A stretch of DNA of 64,000 nucleotides from Brevibacillus_H sp049846925 (lineage in GTDB: Bacteria; Bacillota; Bacilli; Brevibacillales; Brevibacillaceae): the NCBI RefSeq assembly GCF_049846925.1, contig NZ_JBNCMT010000006.1:62001-126000 (forward strand), written 5' to 3'. The notes under the pieces are model-generated. The model did not search any database. It worked only from the letters and a program-made list of their open reading frames with translations, and was not told the DNA's origin. A program made the position numbers and the translations under genes. The first letter of the stretch is position 1. Each line of letters starts with the position of its first letter. This document shows, piece by piece, positions 25,454-33,228 of the stretch.

Positions 25454-25924
25454 ATGATTCGTTCCTTCGTACCAGAGGACATCGAGTATGTCATTCGCTC
25501 GCACACTGAAATTTATGGAAATGAATATAACTTTGACGACAGTTTCAAAACATTTATCCAAGACTCAACCAGTCGATTTGTTTCCTCCTTCGATCCAACA
25601 AATGAGAATCTATGGATTGCAGAGATTGACGGACGTCCAGTGGGGTCGATTGCGATCATAAAAGTAGGTCAGGGGACAGCGCAGCTTCGCTGGTTTCTGC
25701 TCGAACCAGAGGCCCGAGGCAAAAGCTTAGGCCATCGCCTCATGCAAACCGCCATCGACTTTGCAAAGGAAAAAGGTTATCAGCGAATCTTTTTATGGAC
25801 ATCTAATCTGCATCTTGCTGCTCGCTTTCTCTATAATCAATACGGTTTTCAGATTACGGAAACATCAGAGGAAATTCGCTCGGAGATTTCTTTAGTCGAG
25901 GAACGCTGGGAGAAGATTTTATGA
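25454..25924 (+). CDS. GNAT-family N-acetyltransferase
   Basis: A 156-residue acetyl-CoA-dependent acyltransferase. The core has beta4 (TAQLRWFLLEP), the pyrophosphate-binding loop EARGKSLGHRLM near residue 90, and a terminal RFLYNQYGF helix. It resembles the GNAT half of MarR-GNAT fusions, but no MarR domain is present. The ATG at 25454 has AAAGGAG 11 bases upstream. Its stop overlaps the next gene's start as ATGA. Substrate unknown. Confidence 0.82.
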   Translation: MIRSFVPEDIEYVIRSHTEIYGNEYNFDDSFKTFIQDSTSRFVSSFDPTNENLWIAEIDGRPVGSIAIIKVGQGTAQLRWFLLEPEARGKSLGHRLMQTAIDFAKEKGYQRIFLWTSNLHLAARFLYNQYGFQITETSEEIRSEISLVEERWEKIL

Positions 25925-26247
25925 TTATCACCGAAGAGTTTTTAAACATCTACTCACTTAGACATTGCCATCCCACCTATTGTCGTAATGGCTTTGATAT
26001 CGAGGCTACAGCCTATCAGCGTAATGATACTAAATGTTGGGATGTTTTCTTTGATGACTTCCATAACGATCTTGTGGATATTCCCCCTTTCGACAACGAA
26101 GATAACAAGTACCTTAAGCTTATCTTTCATTACCCTTTTGAAATAGGTAACATGAACGATTTACAGCAAGGCTTTCATTTGTGGGTTGAACGTGTTTTAC
26201 TTACACAAGCAAAAGATCAGAGTGTGTATTTAGATCAATATACATAG
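25921..26247 (+). CDS. Hypothetical protein translationally coupled to GNAT
   Basis: A 108-residue soluble acidic protein, rich in Asp/Asn and aromatics (WDVFFDDFHND, FDNEDNKYLKLIFHYPFE). No family recognised. The ATG overlaps the GNAT stop by four bases (ATGA), so it likely depends on GNAT translation. A terminator follows at 26258. Confidence 0.6.
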   Translation: MIITEEFLNIYSLRHCHPTYCRNGFDIEATAYQRNDTKCWDVFFDDFHNDLVDIPPFDNEDNKYLKLIFHYPFEIGNMNDLQQGFHLWVERVLLTQAKDQSVYLDQYT

Positions 26248-26257
26248 ATAAAAGATG

Positions 26258-26283
26258 CCCCCTTGCCCACAGCAGGGGGTTTA
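26258..26283 (+). terminator. Terminator after the GNAT unit
   Basis: CCCCCTTGCC-CACA-GCAGGGGG followed by TTTAATC. It separates the LysE/GNAT unit from the PqqD-like/radical-SAM pair. Confidence 0.65.
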
Positions 26284-26286
26284 ATC

Positions 26287-26346
26287 ATGAAAGTCGATTT
26301 GGAGACTTCTCACCTTATAGACATACATCGATGGTTTTGCCCATAA
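26287..26346 (+). CDS. Short ORF, possible but unproven RiPP precursor
   Basis: A 19-codon frame, MKVDLETSHLIDIHRWFCP, with a C-terminal aromatic/Cys cluster. GGGGG lies 7 bases before the ATG, but those bases are also the terminator's right arm. It is the only short frame with a ribosome-like site between the GNAT unit and the PqqD-like gene. Coincidence is quite possible. Confidence 0.2.
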   Translation: MKVDLETSHLIDIHRWFCP

Positions 26347-26509
26347 AATGAGTTAGTGTTTTTTAGGATTATTTTACAACCGAAACTCTTGCAGCCAGGA
26401 AAAGCCGATTTCTCATACGGAACAACAGGCAAATCTCCAGAATTTAGTTGGATTTTACTGTAACGTGATTGATTGGTTACCAAGCATTAAAGGGGGCAAG
26501 CAAAGGGCG

Positions 26510-27037
26510 ATGGATCAAAATGAAATGATGTCAAGGAAGAAAGCCGAACCTCCAAGAATTGAGTTGTATATGTATTCTTTGAATCAGGAATTCCCTGTTG
26601 GCAAAGATCATGCGTACTTCCTTAATCGACAGTCCAAGATCAAGGAAGATTTGTCGGGAGGCTTACTGTCTATTGAAACGGCTGAATCCGAAGTTTTCGA
26701 GGTGGGTGTATCTCGTTGGAGTGTGAAATGGCTTTCGAACAGGTGGATCACAAATTACACAAAGCTGGCTGGGACGGGTATAAGAGAGGATATGGATCCC
26801 ATGTTCACTGCGGTTGTTCGCAAGGAGGATTTCGGCGCGATCCTGTTTGAACCCCAATCTGACCGAGTATTTAAGCTGAATAAATCTGGCCTTGCACTCT
26901 ATTACGAACTCAAGATCGCATATCAACAGGGGGACCATAACTTTGAGAACTTCAGGTCCAATTTGTTCTCTGAACAGGAAGTTGAATGTTTTATCGCTTT
27001 TCTAAAGGGGGCTGGCCTGTGGATACCTCAAAAATGA
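26510..27037 (+). CDS. PqqD-like (RRE) domain protein
   Basis: A 175-residue protein. The C-terminal part (about 104-172) matches the PqqD/RiPP recognition element: FGAILFEPQSDRVFKLNKSG, then helices and a terminal LKGAGLW. Such domains hold the leader peptide of a ribosomal peptide for a partner enzyme. The first 100 residues are of unknown fold, with a Trp-rich stretch (W70, W74, W79). The ATG at 26510 is best; earlier GTG starts are less convincing. It overlaps the downstream radical SAM start by 19 bases, so the two proteins are clearly partners. Uptake or peptidase genes are absent. Confidence 0.7.
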   Translation: MDQNEMMSRKKAEPPRIELYMYSLNQEFPVGKDHAYFLNRQSKIKEDLSGGLLSIETAESEVFEVGVSRWSVKWLSNRWITNYTKLAGTGIREDMDPMFTAVVRKEDFGAILFEPQSDRVFKLNKSGLALYYELKIAYQQGDHNFENFRSNLFSEQEVECFIAFLKGAGLWIPQK

Positions 27038-28050
27038 TACGTGCGCCATTAAACGCTCCTTTCACTGTATGTCTCTGGCTGACCGATACCTGCAACTTGA
27101 CATGCAAATACTGCTACGCAATGCCATTTAAGGGCAAGAGAATGGATACGGGACGGGTGTTAGAGCTAATTGACGAGTTAGTCGAATTAGGTGTCTTCAA
27201 CTTGACTCTGGCAGGAGGGGAACCGCTGCTACATCCTGACATCCTTGACATCATTAGTCATAGCTTGGAAAAAGGACTAAGGGTAGCTATTCTAACCAAT
27301 GGAATCTTGATTAACCAGGAATTCCGTGGAAAGTTGGAGGAACGGGTCTCTGATAAAAATTTCATTCTCCAGGTTTCACTCGACTCCATTGACCCATCGG
27401 TTAATGATATTTCAAGAGGCCGGACTGATGATGTGGTTCGCAATATTCGAGCGCTGAAAGGTACAAAGATACAAATTCAATTGGCCTGTGTTGTCCATAA
27501 GCTTAATAAGGACACCGCACACCTTCTGATCGAAGAGTTCTACCCGGATATCAAACGCTTTCACTTTTTAAATATTCAGCGCACAGAGCAAGCACTTAAG
27601 CACCCAGAGCTGCTTCTCGATGACGACGACGCTCTTCATTTCTGGCTGAATCTGGATGAGTACTCACGTCAGTTTCCATCTGACCTGTTCCTTCCTTCTC
27701 TGCGTATACAGATGCGTTCAGGTGGATCTGCTTACGTTGAGCCTGAATTTACATTGAGTGACGATGCTAGTTTCGAGTGCAGCTCATGTTCAGTTGGGTT
27801 GACACACATTAATATCACCTCCACTTTTGATGTGTTGGGATGTGACATCGCCAAAGACTATTCCCTAATGGGGAACGTTCGCGATCGTTCCTTTTTCCAA
27901 GTGTGGCACTCTCCGGAGGCTCATGCAGTTCGCAATACACCTTTCCCACCCTGTTACAAAATCAAGGGGCCTACTGGTGAGAAAATGGAAGATAGGCTGA
28001 AAACAGAGTTCAGGCACACAGTGAGTACACTTGATCCGGGGCAGGAATGA
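27019..28050 (+). CDS. Radical SAM enzyme with SPASM-like C-terminus (peptide maturase candidate)
   Basis: A 343-residue radical SAM protein. The cluster motif CNLTCKYC has Cys25, 29 and 32, AGGEP is the SAM glycine motif, and QVSLDS is in the barrel. A SPASM/twitch-like C-terminal region has Cys254, 257, 275 and 312 with the MGN ... VWHS block, able to hold auxiliary Fe-S clusters. With an overlapping PqqD-like gene upstream this fits RiPP-type peptide modification (thioether, C-C or epimerisation). The start is the GTG at 27019, 7 bases after GGGGG; an ATG at 27034 is the alternative. Substrate peptide not identified. Confidence 0.8.
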   Translation: MDTSKMIRAPLNAPFTVCLWLTDTCNLTCKYCYAMPFKGKRMDTGRVLELIDELVELGVFNLTLAGGEPLLHPDILDIISHSLEKGLRVAILTNGILINQEFRGKLEERVSDKNFILQVSLDSIDPSVNDISRGRTDDVVRNIRALKGTKIQIQLACVVHKLNKDTAHLLIEEFYPDIKRFHFLNIQRTEQALKHPELLLDDDDALHFWLNLDEYSRQFPSDLFLPSLRIQMRSGGSAYVEPEFTLSDDASFECSSCSVGLTHINITSTFDVLGCDIAKDYSLMGNVRDRSFFQVWHSPEAHAVRNTPFPPCYKIKGPTGEKMEDRLKTEFRHTVSTLDPGQE

Positions 28051-28089
28051 AAGGAATCTCAAACTTATACATTCTTATCTGACAAAAAA

Positions 28090-28116
28090 GACGCTTCCCT
28101 GGGGAGCGTCTTTATC
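28090..28116 (+). terminator. Terminator after the radical SAM gene
   Basis: GACGCTTCCC (28090-28099) pairs with GGGAGCGTC (28102-28110), then TTTATCTTTT. Confidence 0.75.
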
Positions 28117-28293
28117 TTTTAAGAACATATGTTCGTTTTGTGAAACATTTGAATTAAACTACACCTTTTTCAACTTTCATATTATTAGTATAAACCAATT
28201 GGAAATATAAGTCTATATTTTATTTGCCTATTCCCCTATAGTTTTTTATACCCGGCCGGGGAAACTTTTTGTGACAGAAAGAGGAGGCTATTG

Positions 28294-29544
28294 ATGCAAA
28301 TTCGGTTATGGAATAACAATTTAAAAGTACGGTTAATCGGCGAAGGACTCTTCAACTTGCTGTTCTGGATGTACTTTCCGTTTATTACCGTCTATTTTGG
28401 TTTGGCCTTAGGAAATCACATCGCCGGAATCTTGATGACCATTCCACCAATATTCAGCCTTGTCGGGAGTCTGCTCGGAGGTGCTTTAGCAGACCGATTC
28501 GGTCGACGCCCCGTGATGCTGTTCGGTGCTTTGCTACAGACGATGATGTTTGTGCTGTTTGCCTTGTCCTTGTCTCACTGGATCGATTATATCGCCTTTA
28601 TTGGCCTCTGCCTGGGATTCGCCATTTACAAGCCTGCTAGCTCCGCTATGGTTGCAGATCTGGTTCCCCCGCAAAATCGCCGTGAAATCTTTGCAACGTT
28701 TATGACTGCCAATAACATTGGAGCGGTGCTTGGACCTGCACTGGGAGCCATTTTCTTCTTCCATTACCGACAAGAGCTATTGTGGACTTGTGCTTTGGTC
28801 CTGCTGCTGTATTATCTCGCAATTTATTTCATTGTACATGAAACCATACCAGATTCAGCGAAAAAATCAGGAGAATCCACTTCTATTACCAACGTATTCA
28901 AGGAACAGTGGCAGGGATATGGGGTCATTTTGAAGGATAAAGTGTTTCTGATTTACCTTGTGGCAGGCATCTTTTCCTTGATACCGATCATGCAACTGGA
29001 TCTTTATATGCCTGTATACGTCATCAATGATGTGCCTGCCCAGACGTTGTTCACATGGAATGAAAATTCCCTTACACTTTCCAGTACAGACATTTATGGG
29101 TGGCTGGTAGGATTTAACGGGCTGCTGTTTGTCCTGTTTATCCTTCCAGTAACGAAATGGTTCCAGAAGTGGAAAGAGCGTGATGTGTTCATTCTGTCAT
29201 CGCTTTTGTCGGGAGTAGGCACATTTGCTCTAGGGCTCGACACCAATATATGGTTTCTGTTTTTCGTTACGATCTTTTTTACCTTTGGAGAGATTGTTCG
29301 CACTCCAGTGACACAAAGCTTCATCAGCAACTATGCCCCGGAGCATGCAAGAGGACAGTACATGGCAGCCGACAGCATGCAGAACACCGTTGGAAAATTT
29401 ATATCGCCACTAACCGTATTCCTCTCCGGTTGGATCACTCCTATGGGAATTTTCAGCATCATCCTAGTATCCGCATTGATCAGTATCGTGTTATACATTC
29501 AGTTATTCAGAATGTATGTAGTTCGGCATGAAGTAGCAGACTGA
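28294..29544 (+). CDS. MFS transporter
   Basis: A 416-residue, 12-helix major facilitator protein. The MFS motif A is GGALADRFGRRP at about 63-74, and an extra loop of about 35 residues lies between helices 7 and 8 (NDVPAQTLFTWNENSLTLS). It resembles DHA1-type drug/proton antiporters such as MdtG. The substrate is unknown. AGGAGG lies 6 bases before the ATG at 28294; a TTG codon just before it is too close. It is separated from the radical SAM gene by a terminator, so it need not be part of that locus. Confidence 0.82.
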   Translation: MQIRLWNNNLKVRLIGEGLFNLLFWMYFPFITVYFGLALGNHIAGILMTIPPIFSLVGSLLGGALADRFGRRPVMLFGALLQTMMFVLFALSLSHWIDYIAFIGLCLGFAIYKPASSAMVADLVPPQNRREIFATFMTANNIGAVLGPALGAIFFFHYRQELLWTCALVLLLYYLAIYFIVHETIPDSAKKSGESTSITNVFKEQWQGYGVILKDKVFLIYLVAGIFSLIPIMQLDLYMPVYVINDVPAQTLFTWNENSLTLSSTDIYGWLVGFNGLLFVLFILPVTKWFQKWKERDVFILSSLLSGVGTFALGLDTNIWFLFFVTIFFTFGEIVRTPVTQSFISNYAPEHARGQYMAADSMQNTVGKFISPLTVFLSGWITPMGIFSIILVSALISIVLYIQLFRMYVVRHEVAD

Positions 29545-29553
29545 TAGAACAAA

Positions 29554-29594
29554 GCAAGGCTACCAGGAGCACTTCATTCCCCAGGTAGCCTTGC
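29554..29594. terminator. Bidirectional terminator between MFS and GntR genes
   Basis: GCAAGGCTACC (29554-29564) pairs perfectly with GGTAGCCTTGC (29584-29594). On the minus strand it ends in TTTGTTC. The GntR stop codon lies in the loop. Confidence 0.75.
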
Positions 29595-30269
29595 AGTACT
29601 ATTCTCTACTTCCATATTGGATAGACGACGTTGAAAACTCTCCTGCCAATTGGCTTCTATTCTTTCGGCGGCATCTTCAAAGTTTTTTTCTTTTAACGAA
29701 TGAATGATTTTTTTATGTTCTTCAACCGATTGTTCAGCCCCCGAAATACCGTTGAAGTAGGTAATTTCATAACGGCGCAGCTTTTTTTTCAAACCATCCA
29801 GCACATGAATAAGCTCTTCATTTTCCGATAAATTGATAATCACCTGGTGAAAGCGAGCATCATGGTGTTGGGCGCCAAGCGCATCTCCCTGCTTTAAAGC
29901 CTGATCCAGTTCTTCATTAATAGCTTCCAATTCCTGTATATGCTCTTCCTTAATATTTGCTTTGGCAAATGAAACAGCAAGCTTCTCCAGCGTCCAGATA
30001 ATCGGATATAGACGATACGCCTGGTTAATATCAACGGGAGCTACTTGTGTCCAGCTATTCGCCTTACTTTGAATCATTCCTTCTTCTTCCAGTCTCAACA
30101 GGGCTTCACGAATAGGCGTACGGCTTGCCCCTAATATTTCCGCTAAATCCTGATCTTTTAATCTATCACCTGGCTTTAACACGCCGCTAATAATCCACTC
30201 TTGAATTTGAAGGTATACTTGCTCACGAATGGATGAACGTTTAACTTTTTTGGCATGCTCCATTAACAA
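29574..30269 (-). CDS. GntR-family (FCD) transcription regulator
   Basis: A 231-residue repressor with an N-terminal winged helix (about 10-78: IREQVYLQIQEWIISGVLKPGDRL ... SRTPIREALLRLEEEGMI) and an all-helical FCD ligand domain (about 85-215), where the D/H residues of HHDARFHQ and EEHKKI normally bind a metal. It probably senses the substrate of the divergent dpaL-hydrolase operon. Start TTG at 30269, about 8 bases after GGAGGGGG; an ATG two codons later is possible. A copy of GTAATATATCAC lies 32 bases upstream, consistent with autoregulation. Confidence 0.85.
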   Translation of the reverse strand: MLMEHAKKVKRSSIREQVYLQIQEWIISGVLKPGDRLKDQDLAEILGASRTPIREALLRLEEEGMIQSKANSWTQVAPVDINQAYRLYPIIWTLEKLAVSFAKANIKEEHIQELEAINEELDQALKQGDALGAQHHDARFHQVIINLSENEELIHVLDGLKKKLRRYEITYFNGISGAEQSVEEHKKIIHSLKEKNFEDAAERIEANWQESFQRRLSNMEVENSTARLPGE

Positions 30270-30300
30270 ATGATACGCCCCCTCCTTCTACTACCTGCAT

Positions 30301-30312
30301 GTAATATATCAC
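30301..30312. promoter_or_regulatory. Putative GntR operator, gntR side
   Basis: GTAATATATCAC here is identical to 30393-30404 on the other side of the divergent region. It is 32 bases before the regulator's start. Confidence 0.55.
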
Positions 30313-30362
30313 GTACAATTTGTTGGTTTCAATATGAGACGATTCTCTCAAACCCTATTAAG

Positions 30363-30411
30363 TTGACATAGAATAATTACATTGGGTAATATGTAATATA
30401 TCACATATTAC
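30363..30411 (+). promoter_or_regulatory. dpaL promoter with overlapping palindromic operator
   Basis: TTGACA (30363-30368), an 18-base spacer and TAATAT (30387-30392) make a good sigma-A promoter. A 9-bp inverted repeat GTAATATGT/ACATATTAC (30386-30394 and 30403-30411, 8-base gap) covers the -10 and start site and contains GTAATATATCAC at 30393-30404. A repressor bound here would block transcription. Confidence 0.68.
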
Positions 30412-30519
30412 GTTTTGTGTTTTTCTTCTTTCATCGCTATTCAAATGATGGATCACAAAGGAGGATGAAATCAAAGCTATTTTAAAGCGTTGATTGAATT
30501 TGTAACAGGAGGAACGAAA

Positions 30520-31746
30520 ATGATAGACAACACTTCATTCAAGTACATCGCAAATAAACAAGTGCGAAAAATCGAAACCGAGCACATTTCCGTACCTTTT
30601 ATGGACCAAGAAGTGATTGGGAAGGTCAGAAACTTTCACAAGAGTTTTATTGAATACCAGGTGACTCCTCTGCACAGTCTGAAAGCATTATCACGCAAGC
30701 TGAATGTTCAGAATATATGGATAAAGGACGAGTCTTACAGATTTGGCCTCAATGCTTTTAAAGTATTGGGCGGATCCTATGCGGTTGGAAAGTACTTAGC
30801 AAAAAAACTGGGCATAGATATTTCGGAACTTTCATTTGAGATTTTGAAGTCGAGAGAAATGAAAGAGAGACTGGGTAGTATTACCTTTGTTACTGCTACA
30901 GACGGGAACCATGGCAGAGGGATTGCCTGGGCCGCAAACCAGTTGGGACAAAAATCAGTTGTGTTTATGCCCAAAGGCTCCTCCGAAATCCGTTTGAATA
31001 ATATTAAAAATGAAGGTGCAAAAGCTTCGATCACCGAGCTGAACTATGACGATACTGTAAGGTTGGCCAAGCAATATGCCGACGAGAATAACGGGGTATT
31101 CATACAGGACAGTTCATGGGTTGGCTATGAAGAAATCCCCACCTGGATAATGCAAGGATACTGTACGCTCATTGACGAGACGTTTGAACAGATAAATTTA
31201 GAAGGAGATGAATGGCCGACGCATGTGTTTTTGCAAGCTGGTGTAGGCTCCTTTGCGGCAAGTGTTCTTGGATATTTCGTAACGAGATTTGGCAAAAACA
31301 GGCCGATCACAATCATAGTGGAACCGAATGAAGCAGCATGTATTTATAAATCCGTTGCAATAAATGACGGAAAACCTCATGCGGTAACTGGTTTTATGCC
31401 AACCATTATGGCCGGTCTAGCCTGCGGAGAACCTAGTACAGTGGCTTGGGGCCTTTTACGAGATTATGCAGATATGTATATCTCCTGTCCGGACTATGTA
31501 TCGGCAAAAGCCATGAGGATGCTCGGCAACCCATTACCTGGAGATCCCCGTGTCATTTCCGGAGAATCAGGCGCTGTCGGTTTAGGTGTTCTCAGTCTTA
31601 TTCGGGAAGAACAAGCGTTGCACCCAATAGCTTCGCAACTCCAAATTAACAAGGATTCAAGAATTCTACTAATTAGTACAGAAGGCGACACAGATCCCGA
31701 GGGATACAGAAATATCGTATGGGACGGCATGTATCCATCTTTTTAG
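30520..31746 (+). CDS. dpaL: 2,3-Diaminopropionate ammonia-lyase
   Basis: A 408-residue PLP enzyme converting 2,3-diaminopropionate to pyruvate and two ammonia. The PLP lysine is Lys81 in RFGLNAFKVLGG, TATDGNHGRGIAW binds phosphate/substrate, and SGESGAVGLG is at the C-terminus, as in E. coli YgeX. ACAGGAGG lies before the ATG at 30520. Its neighbour is an M20 hydrolase, the same pairing as ygeX-ygeY in E. coli, so a carbamoylated or acylated diaminopropionate could be the upstream substrate. Controlled by the divergent GntR protein. Confidence 0.88.
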   Translation: MIDNTSFKYIANKQVRKIETEHISVPFMDQEVIGKVRNFHKSFIEYQVTPLHSLKALSRKLNVQNIWIKDESYRFGLNAFKVLGGSYAVGKYLAKKLGIDISELSFEILKSREMKERLGSITFVTATDGNHGRGIAWAANQLGQKSVVFMPKGSSEIRLNNIKNEGAKASITELNYDDTVRLAKQYADENNGVFIQDSSWVGYEEIPTWIMQGYCTLIDETFEQINLEGDEWPTHVFLQAGVGSFAASVLGYFVTRFGKNRPITIIVEPNEAACIYKSVAINDGKPHAVTGFMPTIMAGLACGEPSTVAWGLLRDYADMYISCPDYVSAKAMRMLGNPLPGDPRVISGESGAVGLGVLSLIREEQALHPIASQLQINKDSRILLISTEGDTDPEGYRNIVWDGMYPSF

Positions 31747-31794
31747 TCGGATTGAATGCCAATCATTACATTCATTAAAAAGGGGAAAAGTTAA

Positions 31795-33042
31795 ATGGCT
31801 AACCATTCTTCCATCATTTCGATCGATGCTGCACGATTGTTGGGCCGAATTGAGCAGCTAGGGCAAATTGGCCGTGACGGAGAGGACAGACTCGTCAGAC
31901 TGGCAGCTTCCGATGCGGACAAGCAAGGCCGTAATGCTCTTGTTTCCTGGATGAAGGAGGCGAATTTGGAGGTTGCGGTAGACAAAATCGGCAACATTTT
32001 TGGTATTTGGCGAGCTTCAAGTGAAGATGATCAAGCACCTATTATGGTCGGATCGCACATTGATACTGTGATCAATGCGGGAGTGTACGACGGGTGTTAT
32101 GGTGTGCTCTCAGGCATCGAGGTGATTCAGACTTTGCAGACTGCTGGCTTTGTTCCTTCTCGCCCTATCGTTATCGCTGCGTTTACGAATGAAGAAGGTG
32201 TGCGATATACGCCCGACATGATGGGGTCACTTGTATATGCTGGCGGTCTGTCTGTAGAGGATGCACTCTCTTCTGTCGGTACCGACGGCTCCGTACTTGG
32301 AGAGGAATTGGAACGGATCGGCTATGCAGGTTCTGAGGATCCTGGGTTTTTGAAACCACATGCGTATGTAGAGCTTCACATTGAACAAGGCCCCGTATTG
32401 GAAAGAGAGGGAATACAGATCGGCGCGGTGGAGAACCTCCAAGGTATTTCGTGGCAGCGGATTACAATTGAAGGTGTAGCAAATCATGCCGGTACCACAC
32501 CGATATCAATGCGCTCAGATGCGGGATACGCAGCGGCACGTGTAATTTCATTCCTGCGTGACCGGGCGACGAGTTCACAAACGCCTACTGTAGCAACGGT
32601 TGGTTGTATCAGCTTTGAGCCAAATGCAGTTAATATTATCCCTTCTTGCGCAGTATTCACCGTTGATCTGCGTAATCCCAACGAACAAAGCTTACAAGCT
32701 GAAGAAGCGGCGTTACGTTCCTATCTCACAGATCTTGCTGCTGCCGAAGGGGTGAAGATCACTACAGAACGCATGGCTCGCTTTGAACCTGTCACGTTTG
32801 ATGCAACGATCGTCAAAATGGTGGAAGCAGCATCCGAGCAACGCGGATTGTCCGGCAAGCGAATGACGTCCGGTGCCGGACATGATGCACAAATGATCGC
32901 TCGCATATGCCCGGCAGCCATGATTTTCGTACCGAGTATCGGGGGCATAAGCCATAACCCTCGCGAATGTACATCAGGACCGGATCTGGTGGCTGGTGCA
33001 AATGTGTTGCTTGATGTTATCAGTAATCTTGCAAGTAACTAG
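31795..33042 (+). CDS. M20-family Zn-dependent hydrolase (carbamoylase/allantoate amidohydrolase type)
   Basis: A 415-residue amidohydrolase of the N-carbamoyl-L-amino-acid hydrolase group. Metal ligands are visible in VGSHIDTV (His/Asp), DGCYGVL, FTNEEGVRY (Glu pair), ELHIEQGPVLE (His), and GAGHDAQ near the C-terminus. The Ser/Gly-rich central lid domain (about 210-325) is present. It removes carbamoyl or ureido groups from amino-acid derivatives. Lying 48 bases after dpaL, it may release 2,3-diaminopropionate from a ureido precursor; that step is inferred. AGGGGAAAAG precedes the ATG. Confidence 0.85.
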   Translation: MANHSSIISIDAARLLGRIEQLGQIGRDGEDRLVRLAASDADKQGRNALVSWMKEANLEVAVDKIGNIFGIWRASSEDDQAPIMVGSHIDTVINAGVYDGCYGVLSGIEVIQTLQTAGFVPSRPIVIAAFTNEEGVRYTPDMMGSLVYAGGLSVEDALSSVGTDGSVLGEELERIGYAGSEDPGFLKPHAYVELHIEQGPVLEREGIQIGAVENLQGISWQRITIEGVANHAGTTPISMRSDAGYAAARVISFLRDRATSSQTPTVATVGCISFEPNAVNIIPSCAVFTVDLRNPNEQSLQAEEAALRSYLTDLAAAEGVKITTERMARFEPVTFDATIVKMVEAASEQRGLSGKRMTSGAGHDAQMIARICPAAMIFVPSIGGISHNPRECTSGPDLVAGANVLLDVISNLASN

Positions 33043-33073
33043 CTCCCGATAGCTATTGCGACGACTAGCAAAA

Positions 33074-33125
33074 AAACAGCGGTCAGTCTAAGACTTTATT
33101 TTTAGGTCTTAGGTAGCCGCTGTTT
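33074..33125 (+). terminator. Terminator of the dpaL operon
   Basis: AAACAGCGG pairs with CCGCTGTTT and an inner CTAAGAC pairs with GTCTTAG around TTTATTTTTAG, then CATTTG. The long stem lies 30 bases past the hydrolase stop. Confidence 0.7.
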
Positions 33126-33228
33126 CATTTGCCTTATCGCATCATTAACCATTTGCGATAGAGGTTTGCCCCACCATTCCTGATCAATCAGGCAACTCGC
33201 AACTTTTTTGGGGAAGCAGTTCTTTGCG

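Noticed and set aside
28041..28082. 11-codon frame starting in the radical SAM stop (ATGA)
   Set aside because: MKGISNLYILI is too short and plain to support as a RiPP precursor; chance overlap is likely.
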